From Blastococcus sp. (GTDB taxonomy: Bacteria; Actinomycetota; Actinomycetes; Mycobacteriales; Geodermatophilaceae), in assembly GCA_025963345.1 (NCBI GenBank), contig JAOPUS010000438.1:1-5418 (forward strand): a stretch of 5,418 bases of DNA. The letters are read 5' to 3'. The stretch's first letter is position 1. Each line of letters begins with the position of its first letter. The translations under genes were made by a program, and so were the position numbers. A model generated the notes under the pieces. That model was given only the letters and a program-made list of their open reading frames with translations. It had not been told where the DNA came from and did not search any database. Below, in pieces: positions 1 through 5,418 of the stretch.

Positions 1-563
1 CGATGTTCACCGCCTCCGCCATCGCGACGCTGGCGCTCGTGCGGCCGTCGTGGGGCATGGGGATCGCGGTGACTGCCCTGCTGGTCGTCGGCTACGCCTT
101 CGACGCCGCCGACGGCCAGCTCGCCCGTTTGCGTGGTGGGGGATCCCCGGCGGGGGAGTGGCTGGACCACATGGTCGACGCCGCGAAGACCTCGAGCCTG
201 CACCTGGCGGTGCTCATCGGCGCCTACCGCTTCGGCCTCGTCGAGCGCGGTCCGCTGCTGCTCATCCCGCTGGGTTACTGCGTCGTGGCCGCCGTCCTCT
301 TCTTCGGCACCATGCTCAACGAGGCGCTCCGTGCACGGCACGGCGCGGTCACCCGCGCGGCGCGGACCGACGAGCGGCCGAGCGTGCTGCGCTCGCTCCT
401 GGTCGTCCCGACCGACTACGGACTGCTCTGCTGGGTGTTCGTCCTCCTCGGCGCACCGGTCGCCTTCATCTCCGCCTACTCCTTCCTCTTCGTCGCCACG
501 GCCGGATATCTCCTCCTCGCCTGCTTGAAGTGGTTCCGTGAGATCGGCAGACTGCCCCGGTGA
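1..563 (+). CDS. CDP-alcohol phosphatidyltransferase family protein, 5'-truncated by the window edge
   Basis: This is an integral membrane enzyme of the CDP-alcohol phosphatidyltransferase family, which moves a phospho-alcohol or phosphatidyl group from a CDP-linked donor to an alcohol acceptor and releases CMP. The family signature D-x2-D-G-x2-A-R-x8-G-x3-D-x3-D is complete. Numbering from the Met at base 3, it is D34, D37, G38, A41, R42, G51, D55 and D59; the aspartates bind the divalent metals and include the catalytic base. Hydrophobic segments flank it: about 5-32 before, then about 62-75, 83-102, 134-150 and 152-173. The reading frame is open to base 1 and the motif sits nearer the N-terminus than is usual, so the Met at base 3 is probably internal and the real start lies upstream. 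The acceptor (glycerol phosphate, inositol phosphate, or a glycan or lipid alcohol) cannot be read from this fragment. Its stop overlaps the next gene's start, so the two are probably co-transcribed. Confidence 0.9.
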   Translation, partial: MFTASAIATLALVRPSWGMGIAVTALLVVGYAFDAADGQLARLRGGGSPAGEWLDHMVDAAKTSSLHLAVLIGAYRFGLVERGPLLLIPLGYCVVAAVLFFGTMLNEALRARHGAVTRAARTDERPSVLRSLLVVPTDYGLLCWVFVLLGAPVAFISAYSFLFVATAGYLLLACLKWFREIGRLPR

Positions 564-1249
564 CGGGGGGCACGAACGACGCAGCCACGGGCAAGTCGGC
601 AGACGGCGCGACGGCCACGGTCACCGCGCCGACGCCTGACCGCCGCCGTCGACTGCTCCTGGCCGGGATCGCCGCGGTGGTGGTCATCGCCCTGGTCGTG
701 CTGATCCTGGTGCTCAACGGCGACGACAAGGCCACCGGCGAAGCCGGCGCCTCCGCGTCGACCACGAGCGCCGCCACCGACACGAGCGTGCCGCCGCCGC
801 TCCCGACGCCCACGCCGACCGGCCCCACGGACGTCGTCGACCAGCCCCCGCCGGCGCTGCCCGAGGTGGCGCTGGACGCGACGGCGGCCGTGGGCAACGG
901 CATCGTGGCCACGCTGCCGAAGATCGAGTCCATCGAGGGCTCGGCCGTGGGCCCCGGGAACATCGCCGGGCCCGCGCTCCGGGTGACCGTCCGGATCGAG
1001 AACGGCACGGCCGACGCCGTCTCGCTCGACGGCGTCGCGGTGAACATGTCCTACGGCACCGACCGCACCCCGGCCTCGCCGCTCGACGACCCGTCCCGCC
1101 GGCCGTTCGGCGGCCTGCTGGCCGCCGGGGACTCGGCGGACGCGATCTACGTGTTCAGCGTGCCCGCCGGCGCCCGGGACAGCGTCACCATCGAGGTCGG
1201 CTACCAGGCCGGCGCGCCGCTGCTGCTGTTCACCGGTCCCGTCGACTGA
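560..1249 (+). CDS. Membrane-anchored protein with extracellular DUF4352-like domain
   Basis: This 229-residue protein has no assigned function. Residues 1-31 form a short polar cytoplasmic tail ending in RRRR (28-31), and 32-52 form one very hydrophobic transmembrane helix. The positive-inside rule places the rest outside the cell. Residues 53-101 are a low-complexity stalk rich in Ala, Ser and Thr and then Pro/Thr (78-98). Residues 102-229 look like a compact beta-sandwich: GNGIVATLPKIESIE, then RVTVRIENGTADAVSLDG, a small-residue turn LLAAGDSADA, and YVFSVPAGARDSVTIEVGY. That order resembles the telokin-like DUF4352 fold of actinobacterial surface lipoproteins and anchored proteins; this is a pattern match only. 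There is no lipobox Cys. The GTG start lies inside the upstream stop (GTGA), no strong Shine-Dalgarno is visible, and no alternative start precedes the helix, so coupled translation with the phosphatidyltransferase is likely. The CDS itself is well supported; the domain name is less certain. Confidence 0.85.
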   Translation: MTGGTNDAATGKSADGATATVTAPTPDRRRRLLLAGIAAVVVIALVVLILVLNGDDKATGEAGASASTTSAATDTSVPPPLPTPTPTGPTDVVDQPPPALPEVALDATAAVGNGIVATLPKIESIEGSAVGPGNIAGPALRVTVRIENGTADAVSLDGVAVNMSYGTDRTPASPLDDPSRRPFGGLLAAGDSADAIYVFSVPAGARDSVTIEVGYQAGAPLLLFTGPVD

Positions 1250-1254
1250 GCGGG

Positions 1255-1279
1255 AGTAGGTCACCCACGGTGACCGACT
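1255..1279 (+). terminator. Hairpin after the membrane-anchored gene, possible terminator
   Basis: GGTCACC (1259-1265) and GGTGACC (1269-1275) form a perfect 7-bp stem with a 3-base loop. After one A/G mismatch, a further AGT/ACT pairing extends it to 1255-1279. It begins 5 bases after the stop codon at 1247-1249. There is no U-tract, as is common for actinobacterial terminators. A dimeric regulator operator would look the same, but the position directly after a stop favours termination or 3'-end protection. Confidence 0.4.
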
Positions 1280-1338
1280 TCCGCAGGAATCCCCGCAGCA
1301 CCGCCGCGGCCTGCTCGAACGAGTGACGACGAATCCCC

Positions 1339-1371
1339 TAGTCACCCCGCCGAAGTCACGCTTAGTATCCG
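1339..1371 (+). promoter_or_regulatory. Putative promoter of the large secreted protein gene, with an element shared with the downstream paralogue
   Basis: A -10-like TAGTAT lies at 1363-1368, with a weak -35-like TAGTCA at 1339-1344 (18-bp spacer). The stretch 1355-1371 fits GTYACKCYYAGTATYCG and is identical at 12 of 17 positions to 5135-5151, ahead of the paralogous gene, at a similar distance from the start (49 versus 40 bases). That conservation in non-coding DNA supports a regulatory role. The sigma-factor assignment is inference. Confidence 0.5.
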
Positions 1372-1408
1372 CGGCCAGGTCGCGATGATCGTCGACCTGA
1401 CGAGGCAC

Positions 1409-1414
1409 GGGGGA
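1409..1414 (+). promoter_or_regulatory. Ribosome binding site that decides the start at 1421
   Basis: GGGGGA lies 6 bases before the ATG at 1421. The downstream paralogue has exactly the same arrangement (GGGGGA at 5180-5185, six bases, ATG at 5192). The alternative ATG at 1385 has only a weak AGG before it, would add twelve residues with an acidic Asp before the signal peptide, and would fall almost on the predicted transcription start. Confidence 0.7.
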
Positions 1415-1420
1415 CGGATC

Positions 1421-4400
1421 ATGCGCGCACGGACAATGTCACGGCCCGTCAGGGCGCTCGCCGCGTCGGTGAGCCTGCTCCTGACGGCCGGTGTCCTGGC
1501 GCTGCTCGTCCCGGGGGCGGCGCAGGCCGACTCGGCGCCGCCGGCCGCCTCGCCCGCCACCCCGACCACGGTCTCGGCTGATCCGCTGCCCACCGTGCAG
1601 ATCAACGGGGTCGTCTGGTCGCAGGTCGCGGTCGGCAACACCGTGTTCGTCGCCGGCTCCTTCACCCGGGTCCGGCCCGCGGGCGCTGCCGCGGGCACCC
1701 AGGAGACCATCCGCAACAACCTCCTGGCCTACGACATCACCAGCGGGAACCTGATCACGGGGTTCGCGCCCGACCTCAACGCCCAGGCGCTCGTCGTGAC
1801 CAAGTCGCCCGACGGTTCCCGGATCTACGTCGGCGGTGACTTCACCTCCGCCAACGGCCAGGCCCGCAGCCGGGTCGCCGCGTACGACGCCACCACCGGT
1901 GCGCTGATCGACGGCTTCCGGCCGAGCGTGAACGGGCAGGTGCGAGCCCTCGCCGCTACGAACGACACCGTCTACATCGGCGGCAGCCTCTCGGCCGTCG
2001 GCGGCGTCAGCCGCAGCCGGCTGGCCGCCGTCTCGGCCGCCACCGGGGCTCTCCTGCCCTGGGCGCCGGTTCCCGGGGTGGGGCCGACCACCGGCAACCG
2101 GGACGGCAACACCGCCACCAGCAACGTGCCGATGGCGATGGTCGTCACCGGCGGCGGTGACCAGGTCGTGGTCTCCGGCCGCTTCGACACGATGAACGGC
2201 GCCAAGGCCACCGGGATCGCCGCGTTGGACCCGGTCAGCGCCGCGAACCGGACGTTCGCGATCAACCAGCTCATCACCAACCAGGGCATCAACTCGGCGA
2301 TCTACAGCCTGTCCACCGACGGCACCACCGTGTACGGCAGCGGGTACGACTACCAGGGGCCGGGCAACGTCGAGGGCACCTTCGCCGCCACCGCGAACGG
2401 CGGGGCGCTGGTGGAGATCAACGACTGCCGGGGGGACACGTACTCGACGTTCCCGATGAACGGGGCCCTCTACGTCGCCAGCCACACGCACAACTGCGAG
2501 TCCATCGGCGGCTCGATCGAGCAGAACCCCCGGGTGGAGAAGCGCGGGACCGCGTACACGCTGACCCCCACCACCGTCGTCCGGTGGGGCACGAACGTGA
2601 ACTGGGTGGGCAAGCCGGCCGGCTCGCAGCTGGCCTGGAACCCCGAGATCAGCGCCGGTAGCTACACCGGGCAGCTCCAGGGCAGCTGGAGCGTCACCGG
2701 CAACGGGCAGTACATGTCCTACGGCGGCGAGTTCCCGCGGGTCAACAACCTCTCCCAGCAGGGTCTCGTGCGGTTCGCGATGCCCAGCATCGCGCCCAAC
2801 CGCGTGGGGCCGCTGACCAGCGGCTTCAGCGCCGCCGTCGCCTCGTCGGCGCCGGGCACGGCCCGGATCAGCTGGCGCGAGACCTGGGACTACGACAACG
2901 AGTACCTGACCTACCGCGTGTACCGGGACAACGACGCCACGCTGGTCGGGCAGGTCACGCGGGCGTCGCGGTGGTGGGACCTGCAGAGCGCCGGCTTCTC
3001 CGACGTGGGCGTGACCGGCTCGCACCGGTACCGCGTCACCGCCAGTGACCCGTTCAACAACACGGTCGCGACGGCGTGGACCGCCAGCGTCACCGTGGCT
3101 CCGGGCAGCGCGAGCGCCCGGTCGTACGTGGCCGCGGTCGCAGCTGACGGGGCGACCGATCACTGGCCGCTGGGCGAGGCGTCGGGGAACACCGCGTTCG
3201 CCGACATCGGCGGGAACGACCTGACCGTCGGCGCCGGGGTCACCCGCGGCGCGGGTGGCGCCATCACCGGCGACCCCGACACCGCGTCCACCTTCGACGG
3301 GACGGAGACGGGCTTCGGGGCCACGGCACGCAGCGAGCAGGCACCGGGCACCTTCAGCGTGGAGGCGTGGTTCCGGACGACGTCGGCCGCCGGCGGGAAG
3401 ATCGTCGGCTTCGGCAACGCCAACACCGGCACCAGCGCCACCTACGACCGGCACGTCTACATGGACACGTCGGGCCGGGTGCTCTTCGGGGTCACCGAGA
3501 CCAACCAGCGGCGGACCATCCAGAGCCGGACCGGGTTCAACGACGGCGGCTACCACCACGTGGTCGCGACACTGAGCAGCGCCGGCATGGCGCTCCACGT
3601 CGACGGCGCCCGCGTCGCGACCCGCGCCAGCACCACGGTCGGGCCCAACTACTACGGCTACTGGCGGGTCGGCGGGGACTCGACCTGGAGCGGCTCGCAG
3701 TGGTTCAACGGCCGCATCGACGAGGTCGCGGTGTACCCGGGCGCGCTGTCCCAGGCGCAGGTCGCCAACCACTACGCCCTGGGCAACGGAGGCGGCGGGG
3801 TCGTCAACCAGGCGCCGTCCGCGTCGTTCACCGTCACCCCGAACGATCTGGCCGCCGCGGTGAACGCCTCGGCGTCGACCGACTCCGACGGCACGATCGC
3901 GAACTACTCCTGGAACTGGGGTGACAGCACGCCGGACACGTCGGGCACCAGCGCCACCGCGTCCCATCCGTACGCGACCGCGGGCAACTACACCATCACG
4001 CTGACGGTGACCGACGACGACGGGGCGACCGGGACGACGACGCGGCCGGTGACGGTGACGGCGCCGCCGGTCAACGAGCCGCCCGTCGCCGAGTTCAGCT
4101 CGACCGTCAACCGGCTCGACGTGGCGTTCAACGGCGCGGCGTCGTCCGAGGCCGGCGGGAGCATCGCGCAGTGGTCGTGGGACTTCGGTGACACCTCTCC
4201 TGTGGTCACCGAGACCGATGCCACCGTGTCGCACACCTTCCCTGCGGCGGGGCCGTACAACGTGACGCTGACGGTCACCGACGACGACGGTGAGGCGGAC
4301 GCGGTCACCCACGAGGTGACGGTGAGCGACACCCCCGGGCCGGTGGTGCTCGCCAGTGACACCTTCCAGCGCAACGCGACCAACGGGCTCGGGAGCGCCG

Positions 4401-5008
4401 AGGTCGGCGGGCCCTGGACGGTGCTGCAGTCCAGCGGGGCCCGGCAGTCGGTGACGCCGGGGGCCGCGGCGATGACCCTGCCCGCCGCGGGCACCAACAC
4501 CGGGTCCTTCCTGGGCGGCGTGTCGGCGACCAGCGTCGACGTGCGCGCGTCGTTCTCGTTGGACGCGCAGCCCACGGGGCTCGGCACCTACGTCTACGTG
4601 ATCGGGCGGCGCGTCTCGAACAACAACGAGTACCGCGTGCGGGTCCGTGTGCTGGCGGACCTCCGCGTGGCGTTGAGCGTGTCCCGGGTGACCACGAGCG
4701 GAGCCACGGCCACGGAGGCCTGGCCCGGCGGCGAGATCATCGTGCCCGGGTCGGCCTACATCGTCAGGCAGACGCTGAACGTCCGTGTCCAGGTCTCTCC
4801 GGACGCCGTCGCCGGCACCACTCGGATCGCGGCCTACGTGTGGCCGGCGAGCGGGACCGAACCGGCGACGCCGTCGATGGTGCGCACCGATACGACAGCG
4901 GTCCTCCAGGCCGCCGGCAGCGTGGGACTGATGGTGCACCGGCCCACCGGCACCACCGCCGCCACGACCGTCGGGTTCACCTCGTTCACCGCCACCGCCG
5001 GACCCTGA
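1421..5008 (+). CDS. Large secreted multi-domain protein: DUF5122-type beta-propeller, FN3-like, LamG, two PKD domains
   Basis: This 1195-residue protein is exported. Residues 1-36 are a Sec signal peptide (MRAR, hydrophobic core 12-30, cleavage AQA|DS after 36), followed by a Pro/Ala/Thr linker to about 55. Residues 61-462 show about seven repeats, starting near 61, 121, 172, 235, 289, 347 and 416. The first three keep the signature of DUF5122 beta-propellers: VYVGG-like, FT, then a LAAYD and TGAL strand. Residues 463-561 look like a fibronectin III domain. Residues 569-788 form a LamG/concanavalin-like domain (VEAWFR at 647-652, RIDEVAVY at 765-772). PKD domains span about 796-883 (WNWGD, 831-835) and 885-970 (WDFGD, 920-924), each ending in LTVTDDDG. 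Residues 975-1195 form a further beta-rich module with no confident name. The only cysteines are C336 and C359. No catalytic motif, LPXTG or C-terminal membrane helix is visible, so a soluble or non-covalently attached binding or adhesion role is inferred. The start at 1421 is preferred to the ATG at 1385 because of the ribosome binding site and the paralogue. Confidence 0.92.
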   Translation: MRARTMSRPVRALAASVSLLLTAGVLALLVPGAAQADSAPPAASPATPTTVSADPLPTVQINGVVWSQVAVGNTVFVAGSFTRVRPAGAAAGTQETIRNNLLAYDITSGNLITGFAPDLNAQALVVTKSPDGSRIYVGGDFTSANGQARSRVAAYDATTGALIDGFRPSVNGQVRALAATNDTVYIGGSLSAVGGVSRSRLAAVSAATGALLPWAPVPGVGPTTGNRDGNTATSNVPMAMVVTGGGDQVVVSGRFDTMNGAKATGIAALDPVSAANRTFAINQLITNQGINSAIYSLSTDGTTVYGSGYDYQGPGNVEGTFAATANGGALVEINDCRGDTYSTFPMNGALYVASHTHNCESIGGSIEQNPRVEKRGTAYTLTPTTVVRWGTNVNWVGKPAGSQLAWNPEISAGSYTGQLQGSWSVTGNGQYMSYGGEFPRVNNLSQQGLVRFAMPSIAPNRVGPLTSGFSAAVASSAPGTARISWRETWDYDNEYLTYRVYRDNDATLVGQVTRASRWWDLQSAGFSDVGVTGSHRYRVTASDPFNNTVATAWTASVTVAPGSASARSYVAAVAADGATDHWPLGEASGNTAFADIGGNDLTVGAGVTRGAGGAITGDPDTASTFDGTETGFGATARSEQAPGTFSVEAWFRTTSAAGGKIVGFGNANTGTSATYDRHVYMDTSGRVLFGVTETNQRRTIQSRTGFNDGGYHHVVATLSSAGMALHVDGARVATRASTTVGPNYYGYWRVGGDSTWSGSQWFNGRIDEVAVYPGALSQAQVANHYALGNGGGGVVNQAPSASFTVTPNDLAAAVNASASTDSDGTIANYSWNWGDSTPDTSGTSATASHPYATAGNYTITLTVTDDDGATGTTTRPVTVTAPPVNEPPVAEFSSTVNRLDVAFNGAASSEAGGSIAQWSWDFGDTSPVVTETDATVSHTFPAAGPYNVTLTVTDDDGEADAVTHEVTVSDTPGPVVLASDTFQRNATNGLGSAEVGGPWTVLQSSGARQSVTPGAAAMTLPAAGTNTGSFLGGVSATSVDVRASFSLDAQPTGLGTYVYVIGRRVSNNNEYRVRVRVLADLRVALSVSRVTTSGATATEAWPGGEIIVPGSAYIVRQTLNVRVQVSPDAVAGTTRIAAYVWPASGTEPATPSMVRTDTTAVLQAAGSVGLMVHRPTGTTAATTVGFTSFTATAGP
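3998..4290 (+). repeat. Near-identical 26-bp direct repeat within the two PKD domains
   Basis: Bases 3998-4023 and 4265-4290 differ at one of 26 positions (GTG versus GTC). Both encode the last PKD strand, TLTVTDDDG. The rest of the two domains is clearly more divergent, so this is either strong constraint plus biased codon use, or a remnant of domain duplication or gene conversion. Confidence 0.7.
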
Positions 5009-5024
5009 CGCCCACAGGAATCGT

Positions 5025-5062
5025 CGAAATCTCACTTTCCGACCACGGAGAGTGAGATTTCG
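5025..5062 (+). terminator. Strong hairpin terminator between the tandem secreted-protein genes
   Basis: The left arm 5025-5041 pairs with the right arm 5046-5062 around a 4-base ACCA loop. Twelve perfect outer pairs (CGAAATCTCACT with AGTGAGATTTCG) are followed by one T/G wobble and four perfect pairs (TCCG with CGGA). It begins 16 bases after the stop at 5006-5008. The outer stem is A/T-rich against a very GC-rich background. No U-tract follows beyond the TTT inside the right arm. A bidirectional or mRNA-stabilising role is also possible. Confidence 0.7.
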
Positions 5063-5119
5063 GCTGTTCACGGCCGATCCCGGGTTGTGTTTGACCGGTT
5101 CGGGTGACGCGCGGAGCCC

Positions 5120-5151
5120 ATGACGCCGTGCATGGTTACTCCCAGTATTCG
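5120..5151 (+). promoter_or_regulatory. Putative promoter of the downstream paralogue
   Basis: A -10-like CAGTAT lies at 5143-5148, with a weak -35-like ATGACG at 5120-5125 (17-bp spacer). Bases 5135-5151 match the GTYACKCYYAGTATYCG element ahead of the first large gene. An upstream GTGACG (5104-5109) also has a counterpart at 1323-1328, 31-32 bases before the shared element in both copies. The segment TACT-CCC-AGTA (5137-5147) is palindromic here but not in the first copy. The exact promoter elements are inferred. Confidence 0.45.
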
Positions 5152-5179
5152 GCGCGGCTCACGGGGGGCCGGCCGGAAC

Positions 5180-5185
5180 GGGGGA
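5180..5185 (+). promoter_or_regulatory. Ribosome binding site of the downstream paralogue
   Basis: GGGGGA lies six bases before the ATG at 5192, the same motif and spacing as at the first large secreted-protein gene. It supports the start of a gene whose remainder is outside the window. Confidence 0.7.
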
Positions 5186-5191
5186 GCGGCA

Positions 5192-5418
5192 ATGAGTTCG
5201 TGGTCGATCGTGCGCGCGCGCCTGGTGGCAGGTCCGGTAGCTCTGCTGCTGGCAGCCGGGACGCTGGGACTGCTGGTCCCGGGGACGGCGCAGGCCGATT
5301 CCGCCCCACCGACCACCTCGCCCGCGACTCCGAGCACCGTGACGGCCGACGGTCTTCCGACCGTGCAGATCAACGGGGTCGTCTGGTCGCAGGTCGTCGT
5401 GGGCGACACCGTCTACGC
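5192..5418 (+). CDS. Tandem paralogue of the large secreted beta-propeller protein, 3'-truncated by the window edge
   Basis: The frame opens with ATG at 5192 and stays open to the window end (75 complete codons). Residues 1-35 are a Sec signal peptide: MSSWSIVRAR, hydrophobic core about 11-30, cleavage AQA|DS after 35. A Pro/Thr/Ala linker follows, then LPTVQINGVVWSQ and VVVGDTVYA, the first strands of a DUF5122-type beta-propeller. From the signal-peptide core onward it aligns without gaps with the preceding large gene, identical at roughly four of five positions, including LLVPG-AQADSAPP and LPTVQINGVVWSQV. It is therefore very probably a tandem paralogue of an exported propeller protein. 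Which modules follow the propeller (LamG, PKD or others) cannot be seen. The opposite-strand frame at 5068-5409 is its shadow. It has its own putative promoter and ribosome binding site and follows a strong hairpin, so it is probably transcribed separately. Confidence 0.88.
   Translation, partial: MSSWSIVRARLVAGPVALLLAAGTLGLLVPGTAQADSAPPTTSPATPSTVTADGLPTVQINGVVWSQVVVGDTVY

Larger units (their letters stand above)
1592..5396 (+). repeat. 37-bp exact direct repeat shared by the two secreted-protein genes
   Basis: Bases 1592-1628 and 5360-5396 are identical over 37 bases, 3768 bp apart and in the same orientation. Both encode TVQINGVVWSQV at the start of the beta-propeller. Flanking codons differ at third positions, so the run stands out from the surrounding paralogous sequence. 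Confidence 0.85.

Noticed and set aside
476..1408. Opposite-strand open frames over the membrane-anchored gene (466-1047 and 476-1408)
   Set aside because: They are low-complexity Arg/Gly or Ser/Ala shadows. The sense frame has a clear helix, stalk and folded domain and is coupled to the upstream gene.
1385..1420. The upstream ATG at 1385 as start of the large secreted protein
   Set aside because: It has a weak ribosome binding site and adds an atypical leader before the signal peptide; GGGGGA with six-base spacing before 1421 matches the paralogue exactly.
4840..5055. A 71-residue forward frame running into the intergenic hairpin
   Set aside because: It overlaps the end of the large gene in another frame, is rich in Arg/His/Gly, and has no supporting ribosome binding site or pattern.
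1439..5071. A 1210-residue open frame on the opposite strand covering almost the whole large secreted-protein gene
   Set aside because: Its translation is extremely rich in Arg, Gly, Pro and Val with no domain, signal or hydrophobic pattern. Codon bias in the sense gene leaves this antisense frame without stops; the sense strand has coherent domains.
5091..5096. TTGACC as a -35 box upstream of the second paralogue
   Set aside because: No -10-like sequence lies 16-18 bases downstream, and the element shared with the first copy is placed elsewhere.
5068..5409. A 113-residue opposite-strand open frame at the window end
   Set aside because: It is the antisense shadow of the paralogue at 5192. 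The antisense frame 1342-1719 over the first copy shows the same kind of translation (both contain CDQTTPLICTVG), so the similarity simply mirrors the sense-strand homology.
1..5418. CRISPR arrays, tRNA or rRNA genes, insertion sequences, phage integrase or toxin-antitoxin genes
   Set aside because: I saw no regularly spaced repeats, no recognisable RNA gene, no transposase or integrase motif and no terminal inverted repeats.

Overview
The window is strongly GC-rich, with G or C in nearly every third codon position, a GTG start and Shine-Dalgarno sites rich in G. This suggests a high-GC actinobacterium. A soil or rock-surface lineage such as Geodermatophilaceae would fit the style of the secreted proteins, but nothing here fixes the genus. 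All supported genes lie on the + strand.

Layout. (1) Bases 1-563 hold the 3' part of a membrane CDP-alcohol phosphatidyltransferase with a complete catalytic motif. (2) Overlapping its stop codon by 4 bases (GTGA) is a 229-residue membrane-anchored protein (560-1249) with a Pro/Thr-rich stalk and an extracellular beta-rich domain resembling DUF4352. A short hairpin follows its stop. (3) A 171-base gap carries a likely promoter for a large secreted protein (1421-5008, 1195 residues). Its order is: Sec signal peptide, seven-bladed beta-propeller of the DUF5122 type, FN3-like domain, LamG/concanavalin-like domain, two PKD domains and a C-terminal beta-sandwich-like domain. (4) A strong 17-bp hairpin at 5025-5062 probably terminates that transcript. 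(5) From 5192 to the window edge lies the start of a second secreted protein, a tandem paralogue. It shares the signal-peptide region, the first propeller strand, the ribosome binding site layout and part of the promoter.

How the parts may fit together. Genes 1 and 2 look like a translationally coupled pair acting at the cytoplasmic membrane. The two large proteins look like separately transcribed exported proteins built only of binding and adhesion modules, with no visible enzyme active site and no covalent wall anchor. A surface-glycan or envelope locus is a reasonable reading, but it is inference. The most notable points are the tandem duplication of the multi-domain secreted protein, its conserved upstream element, and the 37-bp exact direct repeat that the two copies share.
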